64,000 nt of DNA from Rhodocista pekingensis. Its GTDB lineage: Bacteria > Pseudomonadota > Alphaproteobacteria > Azospirillales > Azospirillaceae. Made by a program: the position numbers and the translations under genes. The notes beneath the pieces were generated by a model, which was not told the DNA's origin, made no database searches, and was given only the letters and a program-made list of their open reading frames with translations. The number at the start of each line of letters is the position of its first letter. Within the stretch, counting starts at the first letter, position 1. Below, piece after piece: positions 39,787 to 49,073 of the stretch. The stretch covers positions 62,001 to 126,000 of the forward strand of contig NZ_JBHTCM010000009.1 of assembly GCF_042665545.1 (NCBI RefSeq), in the 5' to 3' direction.

Positions 39787-42459
39787 ATGACCGACCGTAC
39801 CATAGCCGTGCGCCTTGCCGCCATCGGCGGCGACCGGGTGCGGGCGGAGCTGCGCGAGGTTGGCACCACCGGCGAACGTGCCCTTCAGCGTATTGAGCAG
39901 GCATCCCAGCCGGCGTCGCGGGCGCTTCAGGCGGTCGATGCCGCCGCCGGTGAAGTTCGGGGTGAGGCGGAAGCCATGGCCGGGCGGCTGGGACCGGCCG
40001 GTGCGGCGCTGGCCGCCCTGGGGCCGGTGGGGCTGGCGGCAGCGGCGGCCATGGGCGTGCTCTCCATCGGCATCACCGAGGGGCTGAAGGCTGCGGGCGA
40101 GGCCGAACAGTCGCTGCGCCGTCTGGAGGCGGTGCTGAAAGCCACCGGCTATTCCGCCGGCCTGACGGGCGAACAGATCGCCGCGTTTGCCGATGGGCAG
40201 GAGGAAGCCACGCTTGCCAGCGCGGAGGCGGTGCAGGATGCGGCATCCGTGCTGGCCACCTTCCGTTCCGTGGCCGGCGAAAGCTTCACCCGCGCCTTGA
40301 CCCTGGCCGGCGACATGGCGGCGGTGTTCGGCGGCGACCTGTCGTCGGCGGCCATGCAGCTTGGCAAGGCGCTGGAAGACCCTGTGGAAGGGTTGAGTGC
40401 GTTGCGGCGGGTCGGCGTCAGCTTCACCGGCAGTCAGGCGGAGGTGATCCGCAGCCTTGTGGAGACCGGTCAGGTGGCCGGTGCGCAACGGATCATCCTG
40501 GATGCGCTGGAACAACAGGTGGGTGGTGCAGCCAAGGCCGAGGCCGGTGGTGTCACCGGGGCCGCCAATCGCCTGTCCGATGCCTGGGGCAAGATGCTGG
40601 AGGAGGTCGGCAAGACCCCAGCCGTTGCCGGGCCAGCCGAGGCGGTGCTGGACCTGCTGGCCAGGGCCGCCAATGGTTGGGCCAACATCCTCCAGGGCAG
40701 GCCCATCGACCAGCGCATCGTCGCCCTGAACCGCCAGTTGGTGGAAGCGCAGGATCGGGCGGCGGAGATTCAGGCTATCGTCGATGCCTCCAACGGCCGG
40801 TTCGGCCAGCGCCGGTTGGCCGACGCCCGCGCCGATGTCGCCCGCCTGGAAGCAGAACTGGACTCGCTGATCACCGAGGCCCGCCAGCAGGCCGACAAAG
40901 CCGATGCCGACCAGCGACAGGCCGACGAAGGCCGCGCCCGCGCCGAGGCTGAACGCCGGGCTGAGATCATTGCCGAGTGGCGTCGCAAGCTCGACGACGG
41001 GCTGGGCCAACTGGCCAATGATCCGGCCGAGCGCCTCGCCCGCGTCAATGCTGAACTCGACCGCACCCGGCAGGCTCTGGAAGCCCTGCGCAGCCCCGAC
41101 GGCAGCAATGCCGATGCTGTCAACAGCGCCCTGGCCAAGGCCGAGGAACTGGCGCGGCGGCGCATCACCCAGATCGAACAGCCCGAGCGCGACCGGGCGG
41201 CCCGTGAGCAGGACGCGGAAACCAAGCGGCGGCAGGCGGCGATGGATGCCATCGACGGCCAGATTGCCGCCCTGGCGCGGGAACGGGATGCGGTCGCCCT
41301 GTCGGCGCGTGAGCGGGCCATCCAGACCGAATTGCTGCACGCCGAAGAAACCGCACGGCGCGGCGGTATCGCCTTGACCGACGCGCAGCGGGAGGCGATC
41401 CGTGCGGAAGTCGGCGCCAATTACGATGCTGCCGCCGCGACGGCGGAGCGTAACCGGCTGATGGAGGAAGGAGCGCGGCTGACCGACAGCCTGCTCGACC
41501 CGACCGAACGCTATCAGGCGGAACTGGCGCGGCTCCAGGCCCTGCTGGAGGCGGGCGCCATCACCTGGGAGACGTACAGCAAAGCTCTGGAACGGGCGGC
41601 ACAGGCCGATCCAGAGACGCAGAAGCGTAACCGCCTGCTTGAACAGGGGGCGTGGCTGACCGAACGGCTGCTGTCTCCGACGCAGGAATATGCCGCCGCC
41701 ATCGCCAAATTGAACGAGTTGCAGGCTGCCGGCGCTATCACCTCCGAAACACGGGCGCTGGCCGAGGAGCAGGCTGCCGACCGGCTGCTGGCCGCCAGCC
41801 GTCGCTGGCAGGACGGTGCCATCCGGGGCCTAGAAGACTACGCCGATGCGGCCAGCAATGCCGCCGCCCAGGTTGAAGATGTGATCAGCAGCGCCTTTGG
41901 CCGGCTGGAAGACGCCCTGGTTGATCTGGTCACACGCCAGAAGCTGAGCATTGCCGACCTGCTGAATGCGATCGCGGCCGATTTCGCCCGGATGATGATC
42001 CGCATGTCCATCACCGCCCCTCTGGCCCAGGCGGCATCCAGCGCCCTGGCCGGGATCTTCCATGGTGGCGGCATGGCGGGTGGTGCCGCACCGGCGCGGG
42101 TGGTGTCGCCGGCGGCGTTCCTGGCAGCCCCACGTCTGCATAGCGGCACCATGCCCTGGCTGGCAGCGGACGAAATCCCCGCCATCCTGCAACGCGGCGA
42201 AATCGTGCTGAACCGGGCGCAGTCCGCCGCCATGGTGGCGGGCGGCACCCGCAGCGAAGCCGGGACTGGCGGGCCGGTCTATATGATCCAGGTCGATGCC
42301 CGGGGTGCCGATGATCCCGAAACAGTGACAGCGCGGGTTGAGGCGGCATTGGATCAGGCACTGGCCGTCCGCCTGCCGGGCGTGGTCAAGGCGGCCGCCA
42401 GCGTTGCCCGGTCGCAGGTGGCCGATGAATGGAGCCGCCGCGGAGGGCGTCTGGGGTGA
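39787..42459 (+). CDS. Tail tape measure protein
   Basis: The 890-aa protein sets tail length. It starts IAVRLAAIGGDRVRAELREV, the usual lambda-family tape-measure N-terminus, has a small hydrophobic patch near residue 80 (AALAALGPVGLAAAAAMGVL), a long coiled-coil region rich in Ala, Glu, Arg and Gln (about residues 300-640), and the C-terminal block IQVDARGADDPETVTARVEA. It is short for a lambda-type tape measure, suggesting a tail near 130 nm if the usual 1.5 angstrom per residue holds. The stop overlaps the next start as GTGA. Confidence 0.93.
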   Translation: MTDRTIAVRLAAIGGDRVRAELREVGTTGERALQRIEQASQPASRALQAVDAAAGEVRGEAEAMAGRLGPAGAALAALGPVGLAAAAAMGVLSIGITEGLKAAGEAEQSLRRLEAVLKATGYSAGLTGEQIAAFADGQEEATLASAEAVQDAASVLATFRSVAGESFTRALTLAGDMAAVFGGDLSSAAMQLGKALEDPVEGLSALRRVGVSFTGSQAEVIRSLVETGQVAGAQRIILDALEQQVGGAAKAEAGGVTGAANRLSDAWGKMLEEVGKTPAVAGPAEAVLDLLARAANGWANILQGRPIDQRIVALNRQLVEAQDRAAEIQAIVDASNGRFGQRRLADARADVARLEAELDSLITEARQQADKADADQRQADEGRARAEAERRAEIIAEWRRKLDDGLGQLANDPAERLARVNAELDRTRQALEALRSPDGSNADAVNSALAKAEELARRRITQIEQPERDRAAREQDAETKRRQAAMDAIDGQIAALARERDAVALSARERAIQTELLHAEETARRGGIALTDAQREAIRAEVGANYDAAAATAERNRLMEEGARLTDSLLDPTERYQAELARLQALLEAGAITWETYSKALERAAQADPETQKRNRLLEQGAWLTERLLSPTQEYAAAIAKLNELQAAGAITSETRALAEEQAADRLLAASRRWQDGAIRGLEDYADAASNAAAQVEDVISSAFGRLEDALVDLVTRQKLSIADLLNAIAADFARMMIRMSITAPLAQAASSALAGIFHGGGMAGGAAPARVVSPAAFLAAPRLHSGTMPWLAADEIPAILQRGEIVLNRAQSAAMVAGGTRSEAGTGGPVYMIQVDARGADDPETVTARVEAALDQALAVRLPGVVKAAASVARSQVADEWSRRGGRLG

Positions 42460-43052
42460 GCGATCTTGTCTGGCCCCTGGATCTGCGGCCAGCCAGCCAG
42501 GAATTCTACATCCAGACGCTCAGCACCGTTTGGGCCAGCCCCTATACCGGGCAGAACCAGGTGCTGGAGCGTGATGGTGCCCGTTGGGTCAGTCGCCTGA
42601 CCTTCCAGCGTGGCGATCCGGTGGCTCGGCAGGTCGATGCCCTGATCGCATCTCTGCGCGGTCCCGCCGGCACCGTGCTGGTGCCCGACTGGCGGACCCT
42701 GGCTGCGCGTGGGACCCTGACAGGAACGCCGCAATTGGCGGGCGGCAGCGGACGCAGCCTGACCGTGACCGGCTTTGCCCCCGGGGCAACTGGCGTGCTG
42801 CTGCCCGGCGACCTGATCCAGACCTCACCCGGTCGCGCCCATCTGGTCACCGGCACCGTCACTGCTGGCCTGGATGGCAACGCCCTGGTGCCGGTGGAAC
42901 CGCGTCTGCGCGAACCGGTGGCGATCGGTCCGCTAGTCACCACGGCCTGCCGGGTGCGGATGCGCCTGTCCTCTGACGATGCCGGGCGCAACCCGACCCG
43001 CCCGCCGCGGCGTAGCGAATGGTCGCTGGAACTGTTCGAGGTGCTGGCATGA
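42456..43052 (+). CDS. Minor tail protein, first of a paralogous pair
   Basis: The 198-aa protein begins with GTG in a GTGA overlap with the tape measure. It contains FYIQTLSTVWASPYTGQNQV, ARWVSRLTFQRGDPVARQVD, and ends DDAGRNPTRPPRRSEWSLEL. The last block recurs in the next gene. It sits where lambda-like phages carry the distal tail genes; function inferred from position only. Confidence 0.8.
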   Translation: MSDLVWPLDLRPASQEFYIQTLSTVWASPYTGQNQVLERDGARWVSRLTFQRGDPVARQVDALIASLRGPAGTVLVPDWRTLAARGTLTGTPQLAGGSGRSLTVTGFAPGATGVLLPGDLIQTSPGRAHLVTGTVTAGLDGNALVPVEPRLREPVAIGPLVTTACRVRMRLSSDDAGRNPTRPPRRSEWSLELFEVLA

Positions 43053-43732
43053 TGCCGGACTGGCCAGCCGACATTCATCCCGTTGCTGTGGCCTTCTGGT
43101 TCCAGCCGGTGACGGTGCAGAGCGCCTCACCACTGACCCGCCAGACCCTGGTTCTGGAGCGGGAAGGTTCCCGCTGGGTGGCGGAGGTGACGGTGGATCT
43201 GTTTGGCGCTGATGCCGCCCGTTTCGGGGCGTGGCTGGCCGCCTGTCGCGGCCCCGTCGCCTCGTTCCGTGTGCCGCTCTGGCTGCATGACGGGGCCACC
43301 GGTTCGCTGCGGTCGATGGACGAGTATGCCGCCGCCATCGGTATCACCCGCTTCAGTGATGGCACCGACTTCGACGATGGTGCCGGCTTCATCGAGGGAA
43401 CCGGCCAACCCCACATCACCGGCGGCGTCGCGGCACGGCTGGCCGTGGCCGGTTTCGCGCCATGGACAGAAGGGGTGTTGAGACCGGGCGATGCCGTCTC
43501 CGTCCCACCCGGCACTGTGCATCTGCTGGTCCAGACCGGGCGCACCGACATTGACGGCCGGATGATCGTCACCATCCGTCCCCCTCTGCGCAGCCCCATC
43601 GGCCGCGCGCCCCTGGCGACCGATGGGCTGACCTTGCAGATGCGGCTGGCGGACGACGAGGCGGGCCGGGGACGCACCCGCCCGCCGGCCCGGACCCGTT
43701 GGAATTTGAACCTTGTGGAGGATCTGGCGTGA
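43049..43732 (+). CDS. Minor tail protein, second of a paralogous pair
   Basis: The 227-aa protein shares its plan with the preceding one: FWFQPVTVQSASPLTRQTLV, SRWVAEVTVDLFGADAARFG, a middle domain, and the end ADDEAGRGRTRPPARTRWNL. The pair looks like a tandem duplication that then diverged. It overlaps both neighbours by 4 bp. Likely part of the distal tail. Confidence 0.8.
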   Translation: MMPDWPADIHPVAVAFWFQPVTVQSASPLTRQTLVLEREGSRWVAEVTVDLFGADAARFGAWLAACRGPVASFRVPLWLHDGATGSLRSMDEYAAAIGITRFSDGTDFDDGAGFIEGTGQPHITGGVAARLAVAGFAPWTEGVLRPGDAVSVPPGTVHLLVQTGRTDIDGRMIVTIRPPLRSPIGRAPLATDGLTLQMRLADDEAGRGRTRPPARTRWNLNLVEDLA

Positions 43733-44298
43733 CCCAACGCCTCAGCGCCGCCTTGGCGGCGGAGACGGCGCAGCCGGTGGTCCGGCCGGTGCTTCTGGCC
43801 CTGTTCGACTTTGCCGGCGGTGCCGTGCGCGCCTGGTCAGGTGTGGGCGATCTGGTCTGGGAGGGGCAGAGCTGGGTTGGTGTTGGCAGCTTCGGCGCGG
43901 TCGGGCCGATTGAGGAAACCACGGAGGTGCGGGCGACGGGTGCGCGCTTCCAACTGTCCGGCGTGCCCTCCGGTCTGCTGAACGAGGTGGTTGGCGTCAG
44001 CGTCCAGGGCCGCCGGGCCCGGCTGTGGCTGGCTTTCATGGCGGAAGATTGGGGTGGCTTCATCGAGGCACCGGTGCTGTTGTTCGATGGGCGGATGGAC
44101 ATGGTGGAGGTCACCGATGGTGGCCGCATCGCCACCATTGCCCTGGCCGCGGAAAACCGCCTGCGTGATCTGGAACGCCCCCGGCTGCGCCGCTACACCA
44201 GCCAGGACCAGCAGTCAGACTATCCAGGCGATTTGGGCTTCGACTTCGTGCCCGAGCTTCAGGAACTGGAAATCCGCTGGGGGGCACCCGCGACATGA
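43729..44298 (+). CDS. DUF2163-like distal tail protein
   Basis: The 189-aa protein resembles phage and gene-transfer-agent tail proteins of the DUF2163 type: RPVLLALFDFAGGAVRAWSG, VGDLVWEGQSWVGVGSFGAV, LFDGRMDMVEVTDGGRIATI and LERPRLRRYTSQDQQSDYPG. It starts with GTG in a GTGA overlap with the previous gene and ends in an ATGA overlap with the peptidase-like gene. Confidence 0.8.
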   Translation: MTQRLSAALAAETAQPVVRPVLLALFDFAGGAVRAWSGVGDLVWEGQSWVGVGSFGAVGPIEETTEVRATGARFQLSGVPSGLLNEVVGVSVQGRRARLWLAFMAEDWGGFIEAPVLLFDGRMDMVEVTDGGRIATIALAAENRLRDLERPRLRRYTSQDQQSDYPGDLGFDFVPELQELEIRWGAPAT

Positions 44299-44714
44299 CC
44301 CGCTTGCGCGACTGGCCGGAACGGCTTGACCGGCTGGTGGAGGACGCGCGGCACAACACCTTCACCTGGGGGCTGTTCGACTGCTGCCTGTTCGCTGCCG
44401 ATGCCGTGTCCGCCGTCACCGGCATCGACCCCGCTGCATCATGGCGCGGCGCCTACGCTGACGCCCGAACAGCCACCCGCCTGTTGGCGCGGAGGGGAGG
44501 TCTGGAAGCAATGGCTGCCGACATCGCCCGCCGTCACGGCTGGCCCGGAGTTCCCCCGGCATTCCTCGGCAGGGGGGACGTCGCCCTGGTACGGCTGGAG
44601 GAGGACCGCCACGCACTCGCCGTCTGCCTGGGTGCTGCCCTGGTGCTGCCGGCGCAGCGCGGTCTGGCCGCCCGGGACCGCACCCATGCGCTGTCCGGGT
44701 GGAGGATCGGCTGA
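44295..44714 (+). CDS. DUF6950/NlpC-P60-like tail peptidase
   Basis: The 139-aa protein has the compact NlpC/P60-like pattern of DUF6950: NTFTWGLFDCCLFAADAVSA with a candidate catalytic Cys, GRGDVALVRLEEDRHALAVC with a His at the expected second position, and a final AARDRTHALSGWRIG. It probably opens peptidoglycan during DNA entry. The order tail protein, peptidase, tip protein matches gene-transfer-agent-like tails. Confidence 0.8.
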   Translation: MTRLRDWPERLDRLVEDARHNTFTWGLFDCCLFAADAVSAVTGIDPAASWRGAYADARTATRLLARRGGLEAMAADIARRHGWPGVPPAFLGRGDVALVRLEEDRHALAVCLGAALVLPAQRGLAARDRTHALSGWRIG

Positions 44715-46123
44715 TGCCCCCGGCCATCATTGCGGTCGGTGCCGCGGTGGCCGGTTCGGCGGCGGCTGCCGCTGTGGGCGGCGGGCTGATCGGGGCCCTG
44801 GTCGGGGCCACGGTCACGGTTGGCGTCTCCTATCTCGGCAACCGCGTCATCGGCACCCCGAAACCCAGCCAGACCATGCTGGATGCTGCTGGCCGCACCC
44901 AGATGCTGGTGCAGCCGGTGACCAGCCATCGCATCGTCTATGGCGAGGTCCGCACGGGTGGCCCGCTGGTCTTTGCCCACACCCGCACTGATGGCGGCAG
45001 TAAGCTCGACATTCTGCATCTGGTCGTCGTCCATGCGGCGCACGAGGTGGAGAACCTGGGTACGGTCTGGTTCGGTGACACCGCCATTGCACTGGACGGT
45101 AATGGGGCGGCCACTGCCGCTCCCTTGGCCGGCAAGGTCCATGTCTGGAGCCATGCTGGCCATCCGGATCAGGGGGCCGATGGGGTGCTGGTGGCGGAAG
45201 CGGGCGGGCGCTGGACCCATAACCATCGGCTGCGCGGGCGTGCCTATACCCATCTGCGTCTGCGTTACGACCAGGAGGCGTTTGCCAGCGGCATTCCCAA
45301 TCTCAGCCGGCTGGTGCGGGGCCGGAAACTCTGGGATCCGCGCGACGGTGCCACTCGCTGGTCGGCTAACGCCGCGCTATGCATCCTCGATTATCTGATG
45401 GCGCCCTGGGGGCTGGCCGCCGGCCCGGACGAGATCGAGGTCACCGGCTGGATCGCCCAGGCCAATATCTGCGACGAACAGGTCGCCACCCTGACCGGCA
45501 GTGAACCACGATACACCTGCAACGGCGTGCTCGATCTGGCCGGGCGACCGCTGGACAATCTGGAATCCCTGCTGACCAGTTGTGCCGGGCGGTTGAGCTT
45601 CACCGGTGGGAAGTGGCGGCTGGCGGTGGGGGCGTGGCAGCCGCCGACCGTCATCCTGGGGGAGAACGAGCTGCGGGCGCCGGTATCCTATCGGCCCTGG
45701 CGCTCACGGCGCGATCTGGTCAATATCGTGCGCGGGGCCTTCACCAGCCCGGCGCAAAACTGGCAGCCGACTGACTATCCGCCGGTGGCGGACGCCGCCT
45801 CCATCACCGCCGATGATGGCGAGGCGGCGCTGGCCCTCGATCTGCCCTTCACCACCTCGCACACCATGGCGCAGCGCATCGCCCGCATCGCGCTGCGCCA
45901 GAACCGCCGCCAGAAGAGCTTGGACTGGCCCGCCAATCTGGCCGGCCTGCGGCTGGCGGCAGGCTATCCGGTGGCGGTGTCCTTGGGGCGTCTCGGGCTC
46001 GCCGGTACGCCGTTCCGGGTGGAGACCTGGCGGCTGACCGAAGAGATGGGCGTCGATCTGGCGCTGGCCGAGGATGCCGCCGACGTTTACGCCCACGATC
46101 CCTCCTGGCTGAAACCCATGTAG
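44714..46123 (+). CDS. Tail tip/central fibre protein
   Basis: The 469-aa protein starts with a hydrophobic Gly/Ala stretch (IAVGAAVAGSAAAAAVGGGL) followed by IGTPKPSQTMLDAAGRTQML, VQPVTSHRIVYGEVRTGGPL, then SRLVRGRKLWDPRDGATRWS and NAALCILDYLMAPWGL, which are typical of gpJ-type baseplate hub proteins. It should form the distal tip. The start lies in the stop of the preceding gene (TGATG). Confidence 0.88.
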   Translation: MPPAIIAVGAAVAGSAAAAAVGGGLIGALVGATVTVGVSYLGNRVIGTPKPSQTMLDAAGRTQMLVQPVTSHRIVYGEVRTGGPLVFAHTRTDGGSKLDILHLVVVHAAHEVENLGTVWFGDTAIALDGNGAATAAPLAGKVHVWSHAGHPDQGADGVLVAEAGGRWTHNHRLRGRAYTHLRLRYDQEAFASGIPNLSRLVRGRKLWDPRDGATRWSANAALCILDYLMAPWGLAAGPDEIEVTGWIAQANICDEQVATLTGSEPRYTCNGVLDLAGRPLDNLESLLTSCAGRLSFTGGKWRLAVGAWQPPTVILGENELRAPVSYRPWRSRRDLVNIVRGAFTSPAQNWQPTDYPPVADAASITADDGEAALALDLPFTTSHTMAQRIARIALRQNRRQKSLDWPANLAGLRLAAGYPVAVSLGRLGLAGTPFRVETWRLTEEMGVDLALAEDAADVYAHDPSWLKPM

Positions 46124-46127
46124 CCCC

Positions 46128-47285
46128 ATGCGCGATGCCCGCTTCATCCTGCCCGGCGTTCGCGCCGCCCTGGACGGCAAGGCGCCGGCTGACCACAGCC
46201 ACAGTCTTGACGATGTGACGGGACTGTCCACGGCGCTGGACGGCAAGGCACCGACCACCCACACCCACGCCCTGGCCGACCTGCCAGTGGCCGATCCAGG
46301 GGAGAGCAATCCCACAAAGCTGGTGCGCGCCGACGATCCCCGGCTGTCGGCGGGCAGTGGGGCTGGCGCATTGGCCGCCCAGCGCAATCTGGTGGTCAAT
46401 GGCTGTGCCCGCGTTTCCCATCGCCCGGCAGCGGCGTTGGCGGCCACCTGGCAACCGGGGGAGGTTGACCTCTGGCAGGTCCGTGCCGATGGCAGCCCCA
46501 GTGCCGGCACGGTGAAGCGCGCCACCGGCGTGTTCAGCCTGTCGCCATCCGGTGCCGCCTGCCTGGTCCAGGGCGCTACCCTCGGCAGCGGTGGCGCCAT
46601 CCATTGGCGCCTGCGTCTGGAGGCGGCGGATGCCTTGTGGTTACGTCACAGCCCGGCGGTGCTGTCGGCGCGCGCCTATCATGATTGCGGGCAGACCATC
46701 GTCTGGACCCTGACACTGTCCCGTGCCGGCAGCCCGGATAGCTTCACCAGCGTCAGCACCATCGCCAACACCACCATCAGCGTCCCCCATGACAGCAACA
46801 CGAACCTCGTGCTGGCCGTGCCCGACATGGGAGCCTGTGAAACAGGGCTGCAAATCACCATCACCGCCGCCTGCGGGGCGGTGTCCGGCCGATGGTTCTA
46901 CCTGGGTGCCGTCCAGTTGGAGGCGGGCAGTGCGGCGACGGATTTCGACCTGCGCCCCATCGCCCTGGAAACGGCCCTGGTCCACCGCCAGCTTCGGCCG
47001 ATCGCCACCGCCGTCGGCCGGGCCAATTCCGGTAACAACATCCAGCTCTCGGTGAGCCATCCGGGGCTGCGGGCGACGCCCGAATATCAGGCAACGACCC
47101 CCCTCACCATCACCGACATGGTCACCGCCAACTTCACGCAAGCCTCCGGTGGGATCGGCACCATCCACGAGCGGACCGCCGACGGGGGACGCTTCGATCT
47201 TGGCACCTTCGCCGGCCTCACCAGCGGCACGCCGGTGGTGCTGACCAGCCTCGGCGGGCGGCTGCTCGCCAGCGCGGAACTCTGA
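46128..47285 (+). CDS. Tail fibre protein
   Basis: The 385-aa protein begins with two copies of a fibre-shaft repeat (ALDGKAPADHSHSLDDVTGL and ALDGKAPTTHTHALADLPVA), a pattern of trimeric phage fibres, and then has a beta-rich head domain (FYLGAVQLEAGSAATDFDLR). It probably contacts the host surface. It starts 4 bp after the tip protein gene. Confidence 0.85.
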   Translation: MRDARFILPGVRAALDGKAPADHSHSLDDVTGLSTALDGKAPTTHTHALADLPVADPGESNPTKLVRADDPRLSAGSGAGALAAQRNLVVNGCARVSHRPAAALAATWQPGEVDLWQVRADGSPSAGTVKRATGVFSLSPSGAACLVQGATLGSGGAIHWRLRLEAADALWLRHSPAVLSARAYHDCGQTIVWTLTLSRAGSPDSFTSVSTIANTTISVPHDSNTNLVLAVPDMGACETGLQITITAACGAVSGRWFYLGAVQLEAGSAATDFDLRPIALETALVHRQLRPIATAVGRANSGNNIQLSVSHPGLRATPEYQATTPLTITDMVTANFTQASGGIGTIHERTADGGRFDLGTFAGLTSGTPVVLTSLGGRLLASAEL

Positions 47286-47287
47286 CC

Positions 47288-48715
47288 ATGCCCGCCGCCA
47301 TCGACGACGTGCTGATCCCCGGCCAGCCGGTGGACAAGCAGCGCCTGCGCGACTATCTGCGCGGCCGGGAGATCGCCGTGCCGCAGAGCTACGGCGGCAT
47401 CCCCGATGGTGTTTCCGACTGCTCCGACGCCATCGACACCGCACTGGCCGCCGCGCCCACGGTGCTGTTGGTGCCGGGGATCTATCGCGTGTCCCGCCCG
47501 GTTGTGCTGGGCTACGGCCAGACCTTGATGGGGGTGGGGGAAGGCTCCGTCCTCCAGGCCCGTCCCGATCCATTCGACGGGGCGGCCCCGGTCTACAGCC
47601 AGACCGGCTGGAACGCGGTCGAGGTGGTGGATGGTTATGCGGCCATCCGCAATCTGCGCATCGTCGGCGGGGCCAGTGGCATCAAGCTGTTTGGCCGCGA
47701 CGGACCGTGCGTCAAGACGGTGGTGGAGAATGTCTCGATCTGGGATGCAGTGATCGGCATCGTGCTGGACGGGTACGATAATCCTGACCGGCCCTGCTAT
47801 TGGAACCACATCGCCCGCACCCTGGTCGCCCGACCGCAACTGCATGGCGTGCTGCTGACCGTGAATTCCGCCGGCGACACGCCCAACGCCAACAAGTTCC
47901 ACGACATCCGGGTCTATTCCCTGGCTGCCCCCATGTCCGGCTGCGGGTTTTTCATCTCGGCCGGGCGCTTCAACAATAGCTTCGTCGACTGCGAAGCCAA
48001 CCTGCATCCGGGGGCGGAGGCCTGCTTACGGCTCGGCTTTGCCACCGACCAGAACCTGATCGTCAACTTCTATGCCGAGAGCCTGGGCCCGGTCCCCGGC
48101 ATCCGCATCGACGGTGGATCGCAGAACACGGCCATCCTGAACCTGTTCTCCGCCACCGGCGGCGCGCCGATCTGGGATACCACCGGGGCCGGCCGCTACA
48201 CCGCCTTCAACGCCGGCCATCCGGTGAAGAACCACCTGAAGCGCACCGAACTGACCGAGGCGCGCATCGGGCGGCTGGAACTGGAGACGGCCTTCACCGA
48301 AGGCATGGCCAGTGTCACCCTCGATCCGGCACGGGCCGTCCACCTGGTCAGCGCCTGGACCGGGCCGGTCACCGCCGACCTGCCCGACCCGCACCCACTC
48401 AACGGTGTGGTGCTGGTGGTCAAGAAAAGCGACAGCGGCCCCCACGCCGTGACCGTCACGCAAGCCGGCGGCCGTGGTCCCGACGCCGACCCGGTCCGGC
48501 TCGGCCGGCGCGGTGATCATGTGGCCGTCGTCTCCAATGGCGCGGCCTGGCACATCATCGCCGCCCGCTACGACCGCCCAGCCGCCGTCTGGCCCAATCC
48601 TTCCGGCAGTGCCTTCACCCGCAGCCTGCACGCCGATGGCTCCGCCCTGGAAGACGTCCGCGCCGTGCTGCGCGCCCTAATCCTGGATCTGAAGACCGCC
48701 GGGATACTGTCCTGA
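47288..48715 (+). CDS. Tailspike with pectate-lyase-like beta-helix
   Basis: The 475-aa protein has the N-terminal tailspike pattern PQSYGGIPDGVSDCSDAIDT followed by LLVPGIYRVSRPVVLGYGQT, then repeated short strands (IRNLRIVGGASGIKLFGRDG, HDIRVYSLAAPMSGCGFFIS) that indicate a right-handed beta-helix. Such spikes often degrade or bind surface polysaccharide. The C-terminus (LEDVRAVLRALILDLKTAG) may aid trimerisation. Confidence 0.85.
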   Translation: MPAAIDDVLIPGQPVDKQRLRDYLRGREIAVPQSYGGIPDGVSDCSDAIDTALAAAPTVLLVPGIYRVSRPVVLGYGQTLMGVGEGSVLQARPDPFDGAAPVYSQTGWNAVEVVDGYAAIRNLRIVGGASGIKLFGRDGPCVKTVVENVSIWDAVIGIVLDGYDNPDRPCYWNHIARTLVARPQLHGVLLTVNSAGDTPNANKFHDIRVYSLAAPMSGCGFFISAGRFNNSFVDCEANLHPGAEACLRLGFATDQNLIVNFYAESLGPVPGIRIDGGSQNTAILNLFSATGGAPIWDTTGAGRYTAFNAGHPVKNHLKRTELTEARIGRLELETAFTEGMASVTLDPARAVHLVSAWTGPVTADLPDPHPLNGVVLVVKKSDSGPHAVTVTQAGGRGPDADPVRLGRRGDHVAVVSNGAAWHIIAARYDRPAAVWPNPSGSAFTRSLHADGSALEDVRAVLRALILDLKTAGILS

Positions 48716-48741
48716 GCCTCCGACCCGAAGGAGACCCGCCC

Positions 48742-49071
48742 ATGACCACCGCCGAATGAGCCCTGCTGGTTGCCATCGTCGCCCGCGCCGCCGCCATCAT
48801 GGCGGCGCTGCTGAGCCTCGTCGCCTGGGGCACCACCAAGGTCGCCGTCATCGAGGGCCGCATCGGCACCCTGGAACGCGCCGTCGACAACGACATCGCT
48901 TCTGAACCCCGCGTTGCGGCCGCTTGCCTGCCGGTTGTCGAGTATAGCCGCGACTTCCAGGCGCGTGCAGCCGACGAGCTCGATCTGCTGCCGGAGGGAT
49001 CGGCTATCGCCGAACTGCTCGCCGACTACAGCGTCATGCGGGATCAGGCTCGGAGGGCGTGCAATGGGTGA
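48742..49071 (+). pseudogene. Small membrane protein gene with in-frame stop at codon 6
   Basis: A ribosome site AAGGAG precedes the ATG at 48742, but codon 6 is TGA (48757-48759), where TGG would give a Trp. The same frame then continues ALLVAIVARAAAIMAALLSL, a membrane segment, and KVAVIEGRIGTLERAVDNDI to the stop at 49071. Translation may restart at the ATG at 48799, giving a 90-aa product that lacks the first part. The position after the tailspike fits a spanin or other lysis protein. A one-base mutation of the start region is the simplest reading. Confidence 0.6.
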
Positions 49072-49073
49072 AA

